DNA of 64,000 nt from Leptobrachium leishanense (GCA_009667805.1 CM019064.1:379995120-380059119), one strand, 5' to 3'. Shown: positions 11,861-22,176, numbered from the stretch's first letter. Notes: a model not told the origin generated them from the sequence alone. Numbers and translations are program-made.

Positions 11861-12029
11861 CAGGTTTATTCACAGAGAGGTGAAAAGCAGGAGAATGATT
11901 GGAGAATGGAAAGTAGCCAAACCAGAAAAATTCTCCCATTCATCTCACTTTCCAAATCGGCTATTTTGACCTTGAATTTTCCATTCTCCCGTCATTCTCC
12001 TGCTTTTCACCTCTCTCTAAATAACCCTG
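11861..12029. mobile_element. Palindromic PIF-like MITE, 169 bp
   Basis: Ends CAGGTTTATTCACAGAGAGG and CTCTCTAAATAACCCTG, with 3-bp duplications TTA (11858-11860 and 12030-12032). Almost the whole element folds on itself: GTGAAAAGCAGGAGAATGA pairs with its complement at 11990-12011. It belongs to the same terminal group as the 890-bp MITEs. Relatives lie at 32996 and 56798. Confidence 0.8.
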
Positions 12030-12032
12030 TTA

Positions 12033-12395
12033 GTCTAATAAAATATGTTTGGATTGTATATTGGATCACTCCGAGCTGGGCAACTAAGATATGTTACAAT
12101 GTCCAAGCTTGAAAAAATATGTGGGATCAACACTTAATATTCAGGTCTTCACTTATTTAATCCATATCCAAAGAACCTCCAAAAAATGAAATATATTTAG
12201 TGCAAATATGTTAAGGTAATTATTTAGATAGATAAATCAATCAGAAGTAATTCCACTCACATGATCCTGAGCCTCCAAATAAGTGGCACGGTATATTGTA
12301 TATTTGGATTCGTCAAGGCGATCCCCCCTTTTTCTTTCCACTTTTAAATGGTGTAGTTAGCCTCAATGTAAATATATATATATATATATATATAA
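12033..12395. other. No gene seen; TA microsatellite
   Basis: AT-rich. A TA run lies at about 12370-12394. No coding support. Confidence 0.4.
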
Positions 12396-12612
12396 TGTTT
12401 AATATTGCAGAAGCCAATTGCACATCACAGCAATTCAAAGAATTGCATCCCAGAGCTCCTGTGCCACATTCCCCATATGCAGCAAGGAATTCTGGGTAGG
12501 ATATGCACATTACATCTGTCTCACTTTTATGCATCCTGGGTCTGTTATTACACAGAACCCTAAAATCAATGCCATGCCACACTGTGGCTTTCTAGCAGAG
12601 ATAAGGTTTATG
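12396..12612 (+). repeat. Arm of a fold-back repeat family
   Basis: About 200 bases, including CACATTCCCCATATGCAGCAA, GAATTCTGGGTAGGA and GGGTCTGTTATTACACA, match the left arm of the large fold-back element at 46931-48465. Only one arm is present here. It runs directly into the hammerhead ribozyme block. Confidence 0.6.
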
Positions 12613-12628
12613 CAACTGGTCAAAGCCA

Positions 12629-12678
12629 CTCCTAGGACAGCGCTGTTTCGGGTTTGTTGGACCCTCATCAGCTAGGAG
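12629..12678 (-). ncRNA. Type I hammerhead ribozyme, consensus-matching
   Basis: Read on the minus strand, every part of a type I hammerhead is present. Helix I is CTCCTAG (12672-12678) paired with CTAGGAG (12629-12635). The core is CTGATGA (12665-12671). Helix II is GGGT, a 7-nt loop CCAACAA, and ACCC. GAA (12647-12649) follows. Helix III is the palindrome ACAGC/GCTGT (12637-12646), with the required A-U pair at its base, and C at the cleavage position (12636). Beyond helix I, 12613-12622 and 12689-12698 are perfectly complementary over 10 bp. In known hammerheads this fold self-cleaves after the H17 base. The loop-free helix III could form 3 bp with a GCGC loop or pair between two molecules, as reported for newt satellite hammerheads. 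Activity is inferred, not shown. Confidence 0.85.
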
Positions 12679-12841
12679 CTAGGCATGATGACCAGTTGTA
12701 GTGGATGCTTTACCTGTAGGGTACATCAGTACTTGCAAGGGTTGTGGTGGAGGACAAAAAATCCAAGTAGCCCCGCATTCAACATGCCAAGAAGATTGTC
12801 CTTGCTCCGGTGCAAGTAGTCCGACTACCAGCACAATAATC

Positions 12842-13044
12842 CACAAGATTCGGACGCACACTGAGGCTTGTGGAAAAGTAATAAATTTATTAAATAAACA
12901 TGCGAATAGACGTCTCAGTTCCCGTAGGAACTTTCCACAGGAACGTTGAGGAAAGTTCCTACGGGAACTGAAACGTCTATTCGCATGCTTATTTAATAAA
13001 TTTATTACTTTTCCACAAGACTCAGTGTGCGTCCGAATCTTGTG
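12842..13044. repeat. 200-bp palindrome with paired GAAACG motifs
   Basis: CACAAGATTCGGACGCACAC at 12842 is complementary to the right end at 13025-13044, and the arms continue through GGAAAAGTAATAAATTTATT. At the centre each arm holds an AGTTCC-TACG-GGAACT stem. On the plus strand it is followed by GAAACGTC and preceded by TTGAGGA. The minus-strand copy reads CTGTGGA and GAGACGTC. Both look like hammerhead relatives with damaged cores and no helix I. Confidence 0.7.
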
Positions 13045-13066
13045 TAATATATATATATATTATAGA

Positions 13067-13317
13067 ACAAGTGGTCGAAGGATGCACTCCAGGCCTTCAA
13101 AAATTTTTTAAGTAACGATGCTTTATTAAGTAAACATTTAAAAAAACTCCCTTTAACAATTCCCAACGTTTCGGTGAACCATGAGAAAGGCTCCAAGAGA
13201 GCCGAAACGTTGGGAGTTGTTTAAAGGAGTTTTTTTTGTTTTTTAATGTTTATTTAATAAAGCATAATTTTTTTAAACAGTTTTTGAAGACCTGGAGTTC
13301 ATCCTTCGACTACTTGT
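13067..13317. repeat. 250-bp palindrome with GCCGAAACGTT motifs
   Basis: The outer arms ACAAGTGGTCGAAGGATG and CATCCTTCGACTACTTGT pair imperfectly. Near the centre the plus strand has GGCTC-CAAGA-GAGCC then GAAACGTTGGGAG, and the minus strand has GGTTCACC then GAAACGTTGGGAA. TTATTTAATAAAGC follows on the right arm. The fold resembles a hammerhead helix II plus GAAA, but CTGANGA is not conserved. Confidence 0.65.
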
Positions 13318-13423
13318 TTTGGATATTTTTTTTGGATTTTTGCACCTGGGCACTTGTGTCTTGTTATGGGCTTAAGCAGGTTTCTTATGGTATAAACATA
13401 TATATATATATATTTATATTATC

Positions 13424-13650
13424 CTTTATTTATATAGCACCACATATTCCACAGAGATTTACAAGATCAGTGTACAGGGTGTTGATACATTAGGTTACAA
13501 CAAATGGATGATACGGCCTTATTCAGGGGGACCCTGTTCCGAAGGGAACTTACAATCTATATGAGAAGTCATAGTGTTTTTATTTATTTATTTTATTTTA
13601 TAAAGGATTTTACCAGGAAGGATACATTGAGATTTCTCTCGTTTTCAGTT
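13424..13650 (-). repeat. LINE 3'-end fragments
   Basis: 13424-13560 resembles the minus-strand 3' region of an L2/CR1-like LINE (TATATAGCACC, then CAGTGTACAG, then GGAACTTACAATCTA). 13566-13650 is the minus-strand copy of the tail of the LINE at 43694-45525 (TTTTACCAGGAAGGATACAT, then GAGATTTCTCTCGTTTTCA). Both are short 5'-truncated ends. Confidence 0.6.
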
Positions 13651-13736
13651 CACTGAAGTTCACTGAAATGTGTTTCGCCCTTAGGTTTCCTCATTCAGTA
13701 GTCCCTTCTCTGGGTAATATTCTCAAAAAGTCATAA

Positions 13737-13771
13737 AAATCAATTGGGGGGTAACCCCTGGAACGTATCAA
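13737..13771 (+). repeat. 35-nt exact repeat, copy 1
   Basis: Begins AAATCAATTGGGG and ends GGAACGTATCAA. The identical 35 bases occur at 19704-19738 in the same orientation. It is followed by an AT-rich run. Function unknown. Confidence 0.7.
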
Positions 13772-13977
13772 ATACTGTAAATATATATATATATAGTGCA
13801 GATAATTCCACAACACCTCAGCATATAAAAGATTTAAAGGAATCTACTACCAAATCCCAGACCACCAGCGTTTTAAAAGGAGCACCGGATCTCCTATCAC
13901 TGCTAGCCGTCTTCACACTATACACCACGAACAAATTGCAATTTATAAAACTTTTATGATAATATAAAATCAAAATA

Positions 13978-14028
13978 CTCATACCAAAACACGTTTCGCT
14001 TAAATACAGCTTCCTCAGTCAGGATAAG
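13978..14028 (-). ncRNA. Hammerhead ribozyme-like motif
   Basis: On the minus strand, CTGAGGA (14012-14018) fits the core CTGANGA. One extra A follows, then a short helix II (GCT/AGC), GAA (13995-13997) and helix III ACGTGT (A-T and C-G with a GT loop), with T at the cleavage position (13988). Helix I is CTTATCCTGA against TTGGTATGAG: 9 of 10 positions pair, three of them as G-U wobbles. The extra A before helix II is shared with the motifs at 18745 and 41355. It is probably derived from a ribozyme-bearing repeat. Activity is uncertain. Confidence 0.6.
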
Positions 14029-14068
14029 ATATATTACAAGCCATGAGTGAAGTATCACCTAGTATATA

Positions 14069-15319
14069 CACTATATTACCAAAAGTATTCGCATCACCTG
14101 CCTTGACTCGTATATGAATTTAAGTGACATCCCATTCCTAATCTATAGGGTTCAATATGACGTTGGTCCACCCTTTGCAGCTATAACAGCTTCAACTCTT
14201 CTGGGAAAGCTGTCCACAAGGTTTAGGAGTGTGTTTATGTGAATTTTTGACCATTCTTCCAGAAGCACATTTGTGAGGTCACACACTGATGTTGGACGAG
14301 AAGGCCTGGCTCTCAGTTTCCGCTCTAATTCATCCCAAAGGTGTTCTATCGGGTTGAGGTCAGGACTCTGTGCAGGCCAGTCAAGTTCATCCACACCAGA
14401 CTCTGTCATCCATGTCTTTATGGACCTTACTTTATGCACTGGTGCACAGTCATGTTGGAAGAGGAAAGGGCCAGCTCCAAACTGTTCCCACAAAGTTGAG
14501 AGCATGGAATTGTCCAAAATGTCTTGGTATGCTGAAGCATTCAGAGTTTCTTTCACTGGAACTAAGGGGCCAAGCCCAGCTCCTGAAAAATAACCCCACA
14601 CCACAATCCCCCCTCCACCAAACTTTACACTTGGCACAATGCAGTCAGACAAGTACCGTTCTCCTGGTAACCGCCAAACCCAGACTCATCAATCAGATTG
14701 CCAGATGGAGATGCGTAATTCGTCACTCCAGAGAATGCATCTCCACTGCTCTAGAGTCCAGTTGCTCGCGTGCTTTACACCTCTGCATCCAACGCTTTGC
14801 ATTGCATTTGGTGATGTATGGCTTGGAAGCAGCTGCCTCAGCCATGGAAACCCATTCCATGAAGCTCTCTGCGCAGTGTTCTTGAGCTAATCTGAAGGCC
14901 ACATGAAGTTTGGAGGTCTGTAGCGATTGACTCTGCAGAAAGTTGGTGGCCTCTTCGCACTATGCGCCTCAGCATCCGCTGACCCCACTCCGTCAGTTTA
15001 CGTGGCCTACCACTTCGTGGCTGAGTTGCTGTCGTTCCCAAACACTTCCACGTTCTTATAATACAGCTGACAGTTGACTGTGCAATATTTAGGAGCGAGG
15101 AAATTTCACGACTGGATTTGTTGCACAGGTGACATCCTATCACAGTTCCACGCTGGAATTCACTGAGCTCCTGAGAGTGACCCATTCTTTCACAAATGTT
15201 TATAAAAACAGTCTGCATGCCTAGGTGCTTGCTTTTATATACCTGTGGCCATGGAAGTGATTGGAACAAGTGATTCTGATTATTTGGATGGGTGAGCGAA
15301 TACTTTTGGCAATATAGTG
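14069..15319 (-). mobile_element. Tc1/mariner transposon C
   Basis: Flanked by TA (14067-14068 and 15320-15321), with ends CACTATATTACCAAAAGTATT and the complementary AATACTTTTGGCAATATAGTG. Length is 1.25 kb. The inverted repeats are short compared with elements A and B, so this is a different Tc1 lineage. It carries one minus-strand transposase gene, degenerate. Confidence 0.92.
14152..15269 (-). pseudogene. Tc1-type transposase, several frameshifts and stops
   Basis: The N-terminal part (15269-14838) is open: MGHSQELSEFQRG starts the family protein near 15185, then HTH helices (SREISSLLNIAQSTV), then a GRPRKLT linker. The frame breaks at FHG near 14840, where one base seems inserted (GAGGCAGC). 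Another shift follows before WSDE (first Asp, near 14725). Two adjacent TGA codons interrupt the next stretch near 14685. The C-terminal half (14652-14152) is open and holds HDCAPVH (second Asp) and [11 protein letters not shown] (third acidic residue), ending AAKGGPTSY. Non-functional. Confidence 0.9.
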
Positions 15320-15321
15320 TA

Positions 15322-16753
15322 TACTGAATATATATCTAAAAAAAAATTGTTATGCCATTATCAATTTTGCTCTTAAAATTGCACCACAGGGATAAAGCTG
15401 CTGTTTTATTTTGCATATTTGCCTTCTCCACATCCTAGGCTCATTTGTGCAAGATGATAAAGATGCGTTGCAATGTGTGTTGGGTATTGCAGGGTTAGAG
15501 GAAGACAGATATAAAATTGTATTGGCGAATCTCACCCCCAGGGACTCCGGTTAGTGCTACTTCCCCCTTCTCATTCTCTACACTTTACATCTATTTATTT
15601 TTGGGCCTTATTGTTTTTTTCTTCTTTGCAGGTGATGCAGATTGTGATACACGTTCTTGTGTTCTATGCTTACATATAACAACAACTTACGGTGATTCTT
15701 TCTGAAAAGTGTATGTAGCACCTAGCTACTCAAGTTTACCCTATCATAAAACGCTTACTTTTAGGTTTTATGGAAGGGACGTAACACTATTTAAGTGTAA
15801 ATTTCTGTTTAAACAGATAACCATTCTATCTTTTCATCTGGAGAAAGCAACTAAAATAGAAATAATAATATTATTCATTATCGCAGCAATATGTATGCGA
15901 AGAGACATCACCGTGCTCACACAGTATTTTATATTTAAAATTAAATATCATTTCAACCAAACATTGCAAGCAACATTTATTCCACTATAAAACAAATACA
16001 TTTATTTCTAAAAAAAAAAATTTAAACGGAAGAAATACATTAAGATAAAAAAGTGGTCTTTTAATAGGTGTCTTACGTGGTTTGCTGTGCCGTGGCGACT
16101 TATGAAAATGTATGCCTGTGGATTGAAGGTATACAGTATCTTCGACCTTATGTAATACTAGAAAATCAATAATTTACAAATTTGTGGAACGCAAAATACT
16201 CCGTGGATCTCTTGGAAGGATATAGATTTCAGAAAGGAAATACGACAGGAATGCAGCAAGTTTTATAGGGAGTTTTGGGACTGTAACATATCTGCATAAC
16301 TAATCCGAGTCCCAGCTGTGGGATTTTCAACTGCTCTATTAAAATCTTTCCCCAGATAATACACCAAGTAGAATGTTTACTATGGGCAGGTATGTCCTGA
16401 GTAGACCCCCATGTTGATCTCTATGTTCAGATAAAACATTGTGCAGACGTACTCTCTATGAGCCTCATTATTTCGAAAAAAAAAATCTTGAATAATCTCA
16501 TTTTTTTCCAGTTTTGTTCAAGTTAACTTTATTTGCATAGTTTAGGCTGCATGTTCATGTATGTGCTGGTTTTTCCTCCAAATATCATAAAGCTAATTGT
16601 CTTTCCCTGCTGACTATCTGACTCATGACTGAGGTCAGTGGAGTCTAGAGTTACTAGAAGAAAAAAAAGGAGAGACCCCCTCCACAAATTACAAGATAAA
16701 TATCTATAACAGGTATACAAGCCCACAGGGGAGCAAAAGGTGACCCTTCCTCG
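15322..16753. other. No gene seen; AT-rich, apparently low-copy
   Basis: Short frames only. A pyrimidine tract ending in CAG at about 15613-15631 looks like a splice acceptor, but no coding sequence supports an exon. Nothing else stands out. Confidence 0.4.
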
Positions 16754-16797
16754 CAGTGTTAATTTTGACAGCAGATTTTGATTTAGTTTTAGTCTTA

Positions 16798-17574
16798 GGC
16801 CCCTATTACATTCCTCGCGCATTTGGTTTTGCGTACGCAAATGTGCATTTGCGCGAGGGGTAAAACCCTTTCCGCTGAACGTCGTATTACAACGTTCGCG
16901 CAAACGATGCGCGTTATCGTTTAACGCGGATGGACCTGCGCGAGCGTGATGAACTGTGCGCGTCCTATACTTAACATTGCGAGTGCAAATTCGTTCGTGC
17001 GCTGGTACGCGGATGGTATTACAATCGATGCGCATCTTTTTACGAACGACGTTTGCGTGCATAATTTTAACGTCTTTGAAAAGCTGGTGATAACTGCAAA
17101 TCGGAACGTTCTGGCCAAAACGAAAAACAGCAGCACGAAAAAAAAAATACAGCACAGTATAGTTACACATTCTACACATACCCAAACAATAAAATTGTGA
17201 ATTTGTGCATATTTTTATTTGCACATTTTTATTTGCATATTTTTATTGCTGCAGCATGTATACTCAGATTTACTTTGACAGGCGCAAAAACTTGAGTCAA
17301 TTAAGGTAAATTGATGTCAATTAAGGTTCTTAATTCTGATTGGCTGAATCCCGCGAAAAAAACAGTCCGCACACTGATTTCCGTGCGCTACGTTACTGCG
17401 CGCTATTTACTCTTCGATTTGCGCGTCATTTTTACGAATGTTATTTTTTGACGGATGAGAAAATGAGTTCGGATCGTAGTACCACCGTTAATTTTCACGC
17501 GATAACGCTGGATGATGCGCGCAAAAAAAATTGCGCAGCGCGAACAAAATTGCGCCAAGAATGTAATAGGGGCC
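16798..17574. mobile_element. PIF-like MITE, GGGCYCTATTAC family, nested
   Basis: Ends GGCCCCTATTACATTCC and GGAATGTAATAGGGGCC, with a TTA duplication on each side (16795-16797 and 17575-17577). The CpG-dense interior is full of GCGC and CGTT. It shares the motif AAAAGCTGGTG(N)TAA with the copies at 28415, 34192, 41773 and 47596. It sits inside the hAT element. Confidence 0.8.
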
Positions 17575-17666
17575 TTAGTCTTTTGACTAAAATAGCATTT
17601 ATTTTTAGTCAATTTTTAGTAATCTGAATTGTTTTAATTTTAGTCTAGTTTTAGTCGAGTAATGCA

Positions 17667-17977
17667 GGAGGCACACTAGGCGTTTTCTTTAACGCACTAG
17701 CGTGCGTTAAAGAAAACGTTAATGCACCAGCCCCCCCACGACGCCCACCTGCCCCCCTCCACAAGGCTGCAAAGTGCATTGGAGGATCGCGCTTTGCAGC
17801 CCCGTCGACGCACATCCTAGCGCATCGATAGTGATGATCGCTAGGTGCACGCATGCTACGCGTGCACTAAGTGCGCGCGCGCAAGCATGTGACCGGCTCC
17901 GTCCGCAGCATCACAACGCCGCGACGGGCACCGGTAACGCGCGCTAGTGCGCACAAGAAGACGCCTAGTGTGCCTCC
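17667..17977. mobile_element. MITE, GGAGGCACACTAGGCG family, nested
   Basis: Perfect 16-bp ends GGAGGCACACTAGGCG and CGCCTAGTGTGCCTCC. The interior is very GC-rich and CpG-dense, unlike the surrounding AT-rich hAT sequence. The subterminal run TTTCTTTAACGCACTAGC has an imperfect inverted partner. The duplication is unclear. Superfamily not assigned. Confidence 0.7.
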
Positions 17978-18427
17978 GGCCTAAAATATCATTAGATTTT
18001 AGTCTGCTAAAATCTACTGTAAATATGGTCAACTAAAATCTAGTGAGTTTAGTTAAAGTGTAATTAATGCATTATTTCAGCATTTCTCGTTCTATACTCA
18101 TGGAGTAAACATCTATTAACCTGTTATTATTTAAGGTATCAAGGTCTGAACATGCAATGCAGGCGCAGATATAACTTATGTTATAAATAACATGCATCAT
18201 AAAATCCAGTTTCCGTTTTGGCAGCAAATTGATTTAGTTTTAGTCGTAGTCTTTTGACTAAAATTCCATGTAATTTAAGTCACATTTTACTCATCTGAAT
18301 TTTTTTAATTTTACTCATCTGAATTTTTTTAATTTTAGTCATATTTTAGTCAAAAACATGGTATAATATTTAGTCGACTAAAACTAGACTAAAATTTTTA
18401 GTCAACAAAATTAGCACTGCTTCCTTG

Positions 18428-19013
18428 ACACAAAACCACGAGACTACAAACACAATAAAGCTGCAATCAACCTGTGGTAGAAAATAAAATACTATAGTGT
18501 AATACTATTTAAATGACACAACTCTGCAGCAAATACATAAATCTGCACAACGAACATAAATAAAAAGCGGGCTTATCTGAATCCTAAATCGAGCTTGAAC
18601 TGCCCTGCAATCTCTCCTCTTGTCTCTGCTTACTCCACCTCTTGGTCTCCTGCACAGCAGGGAACAGAAGGGAGCCAGGCACCAGGAATCATGAAACAGC
18701 AGCCAGCTTTATTCAGTATACAGAAAGTTATAATAAGGGAAATAAAAATCCAATGAGTTTCGTCCTGTAATTCGTTACTGGACTTCCTCAGGGACTCTAA
18801 AGTTACATATATAGTCTGCTGAGGGAAGAAAAAAATCTATACTGACATACAATACTTGACTGAGCTTAACGAATACCCCAGAAAATAAAAAGAAGAGTTT
18901 TTCTTAAATATTAATAATAATACAGCAATATATAAATATACCAATTTTAAAAAATGATGCACATTCAAAACAACCTTTAGGCTTCTGAATAATCTCAACT
19001 GTCAAATTTACTT
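18428..19013. other. No gene seen; holds a hammerhead-like motif
   Basis: AT-rich, without coding support. The hammerhead-like motif at 18745-18798 is listed separately. Confidence 0.4.
18745..18798 (-). ncRNA. Hammerhead ribozyme-like motif with damaged helix III
   Basis: On the minus strand, CTGAGGA (18785-18791) is followed by one extra A. Helix II is long: GTCC-A-GTAA, loop CGAA, TTAC-A-GGAC. Then GAA (18759-18761). Helix I is GAGTCC plus the preceding A against GGATTTT, 7 pairs with two G-U. Helix III (A C T C A T) keeps only the A-T base pair. It is probably a decayed ribozyme. Confidence 0.5.
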
Positions 19014-19017
19014 TTAA

Positions 19018-19450
19018 CCCCTTCACTACCGATATTGAGATATATCGGGCTTCAAAGGCACCATCTGGTGTCTCGATATTGAGATATCTCAATATGCTAA
19101 TCTGCAGCCTAAAAGCAAATGAAATTTGTTTGGGTTGCAGAAGGTGCCCCCAAAGTTTTAACCCTATGGGCATAATGCCCAAAGAGCTAGAACTGTAAAA
19201 TCGACAGCTGAAAGCTCTGAAATTTCAGGCTTTCAGAAGCTGTCAGCAGCCGATGCAGGAGAAATAGAAGAAAATAGACCTGCTGTTAAAACCTCTGTAA
19301 CTCAATTTGGCAGTAGATGGCACCATCTAATGGCCAAATAGGTTATTACAGTGATTGATACGTATTACTGTACAATTTATTAAAATTAGATTTTTCAAAA
19401 ACACTGGTTTCTGACAATGTTTTTTGGAAAATCACTTGGTAGTGAAGAGG
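19018..19450. mobile_element. TTAA-flanked MITE, 433 bp
   Basis: Exact TTAA at 19014-19017 and 19451-19454. The inverted ends are CCCCTTCACTACCGA and TTGGTAGTGAAGAGG. The interior has the repeated phrase GATATTGAGATAT. It is a piggyBac-type target with no coding capacity. Confidence 0.8.
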
Positions 19451-19454
19451 TTAA

Positions 19455-20560
19455 GAGTTGAGCTTGTGTGCATAATCTGTTATTTTTACTTTATATTTGT
19501 GGCACTGTGCTGAAAAAGAAGACACCTGCCTTCTCCTGTTTTTTTGATGTTGTTTTTTTGTCCATGTAATGAAGTTCAACCTCCTTTCTGGTTATGTGGG
19601 GATGGCAAGGGTTACAAAGACTAGATGCAACCAAAACAGTGCTACCGACTGGTAGTACTAGAAAAACAAGAGGAATGCATAAGGAACCAATAGCCCAGTC
19701 CTCAAATCAATTGGGGGGTAACCCCTGGAACGTATCAATATATGTGTGCGTAGAGGCTGGGGTTTCGGGCGAAATATCATAAAATATAACATTTATTAGT
19801 ATATGCATAAAAATATGTCACACAATGCGACCTAGAGTCACAAGACATGGACGAAAAAAACACAGAAAAAAAAACCAGGAACAACAGCTGCCAACTGCAC
19901 CAGGAGGACTTGCCTGAAAGTCCTGATGTTGTATAAAAAAGGTTTATCGGTAGCTATATATGATGGACTGCTCAAAACACACGTAGTTCAACATGCACAG
20001 GGTTCCTCCTTTCTACACCTTAGTTATCATGATATTTTGAGCATGGAGAGAGTGAAGTGGGAATTTTGCTGGCTGTTAGGTTGGCTATCAGTAGTTGTTA
20101 ATTCTTGGTGGGTAACAAGGCACTAGAGGTAGGTTTCCAGCCATGACATTAGAGCAGTGGTATGTACACTGTGTAAATAACATGGAATTCTAATCTAGTT
20201 TGGTGTTAAACTGTATAGAAGTTAATGTGATGTTAAATTCTGATAGCAGCCCTGTATGCAGTTGTGATTATCACGCCTTCGTTCAGTTTTAGGCTCAATA
20301 AACAAATAATGGAAATTAGAAATTTAGCTTTAGCTGCCTCTGATGTAATTAAATCTTGATCTGGGGGTGTGAAATGGGGGTTTAAAATTTTAAATCAAGA
20401 CTTAATGACATCAGACTGTCAGAAAGCTTTTGCCTCACAAACTGCCTGACTGCATTACTCTCTTTTCTTATACTTTTCCTTATGATGTATTACTGTCAGC
20501 ACTAATGATGAAAATGAGTAAGGATATTTAGTTTTGATATAAATAATCAGCCAATCAGTG
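19455..20560. other. No gene seen; includes second copy of a 35-nt repeat
   Basis: The exact 35-nt match to 13737-13771 lies at 19704-19738, followed by GGGGTTTCGGGCGAAATATC and AT-rich sequence with TTTATT. No coding support. Confidence 0.5.
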
Positions 20561-21339
20561 TTAATTTCCCTGGCGGTCTGATTGTTTTAAAAATTTGTGT
20601 CTAAAAGCGTTTAAATTTTTTTGGAAAGGAAATGTGTTGTTTTATATAGTAAGCCTGTACTCACTGAAATCCGTCCAAACAAGAGTCTAGTAAACACACG
20701 GAGTCAGATAAAGTTTGAAACATGAAATAATAATTTATTATCCCAAAAATAATCATCCAAAATAATCCAAATAAATTATATTCAATAATATAATCAAACC
20801 AAAAACACAATCTTTCAGAAAAAAGGGTGCAATATAATAGAGGATTTATTCTCAGAGCAGCTTTACAGAAATAAAAAGCACATAAAAATAGTTTCTAAAA
20901 TGTAATAGGGTCTTCGCTAGGGATGAGCTGTTCGGGTTCGGACGGTTCGGGGTTCGACCCGAACTTAGCCTGTTCGAGCAGATAGCGAACCCGAACATTT
21001 CCGGGTGTTCGCCGCATGTTCGACCACAATGCATTTTCCCACTGCCTGAAGCTCGTAATTGGCTACAGCCTTGCACCTGACCACAGGTCTGGTGCAAGAC
21101 TGGTTGAACACTATGCCAATCACCGAACAGAGTCCTGATTGGGCAAATTTTGCCCAATCATGGGCTCACAGAGCTAAGTCCCGCAGCACACTATATAAGG
21201 TTTCAACGCAGCGCTTTCTGCACGCATTTCAGAGGAGATTTCAAAGAAGATAGTTGTGTGTGTTGTTACTGCCGGTCTGCCACACTACTGGGGGGGTCTG
21301 GGGGGGTCTCATTTCGACCAAATATCAGGTAATTTAGGT

Positions 21340-22080
21340 GATGTGTGTCTTGTCACTGTGCCAGCAATTTTTTTTGGGGTTTACAACTTTATTTAAAACA
21401 TTTGTGAATTGAGGTGATTTTCTGGGTCTTGTCACACTGTGCCAGCAAGTCTTTTTGGGTCTCATTTATACCAAATATCAGGGAATTTAGGTGATGTGTG
21501 TCTTGTCACTGTGCCAGCAAGTTTTTTTGGGGTTTACAACTTTATTTAAAACATTTGTGAATTAAGATGATCTTCTGGGTCTTGTCACCACTCACCACTG
21601 TGCCAGCAAGTCTTTTTGGGTGTCATTTTTACCAAATATCAGGGAATTTAGGTGATGTGTGTCTTGTCACTGTGCCAGCAATTTTTTTTGGGGTTTACAA
21701 CTTTCTTTAAAACATTTGTGAATTGAGGTGATCTTCTGGGTCTCGTCACACAGCCAGCAATTATTTTTGGGGCTCACTAATTTCTTTAAAACACTTGTGA
21801 ATTATGGTGATCTGTGTCTCGTCATACAAACAGTACCACGCTGTATTTTGGGGCTCACTAATTTCTTTAAACCACTTGGGAATTAAGGTGATCTGTGTCT
21901 CGTCATACAAACAGTACCACGTTGTATTTTGGGGCTCACTAATTTCTTTAAAACACTTAGGAATTAAGGTGATCTGTGTCTCGTCATACAAACAGTACCA
22001 CGTTGTATTTTGGGGCTCACTAATTTCTTTAAAACATTTGTGAATTAAGGTGATCTGTGTCTCGTCACTGGCTGCCAGCT
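21340..22080 (+). repeat. Tandem array, 5' part of the hAT element
   Basis: Two related unit types. 21350-21770 has repeats of about 150 bp (TTTTGGGGTTTACAACTTTA, then GGTGATGTGTGTCTTGTCAC). 21770-22070 has about four units of about 80 bp (GGGGCTCACTAATTTCTTTA, then GATCTGTGTCTCGTCATAC). The array lies just upstream of the transposase start and may be its leader or promoter region. Confidence 0.8.
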
Positions 22081-22176
22081 ATCAGTGTGTCTCACTGAGT
22101 TATACCAGAGTTATTTAAATCTTTATACCAGAGTTGAATCAGAGTTCTGTATATAATAATCTATATATCACTCACC

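Larger units (their letters stand above)
16754..18419. mobile_element. hAT MITE hosting two nested elements
   Basis: The ends CAGTGTTAATTTTG and CAAAATTAGCACTG are inverted repeats, flanked by 8-bp direct repeats CTTCCTCG (16746-16753) and CTTCCTTG (18420-18427), 7 of 8 matching. An 8-bp duplication with CAGTG ends is the hAT signature. The element's own sequence is rich in TTTTAGTC/GACTAAAA, with a 25-bp tandem duplication near 18284-18335. Two other elements (16798-17574 and 17667-17977) are inserted in it. No transposase. Confidence 0.82.

Noticed and set aside
15613..15640. Pyrimidine tract followed by CAG, like a 3' splice site
   Set aside because: No open frame of quality follows and no donor is visible downstream. 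Not enough for an exon.
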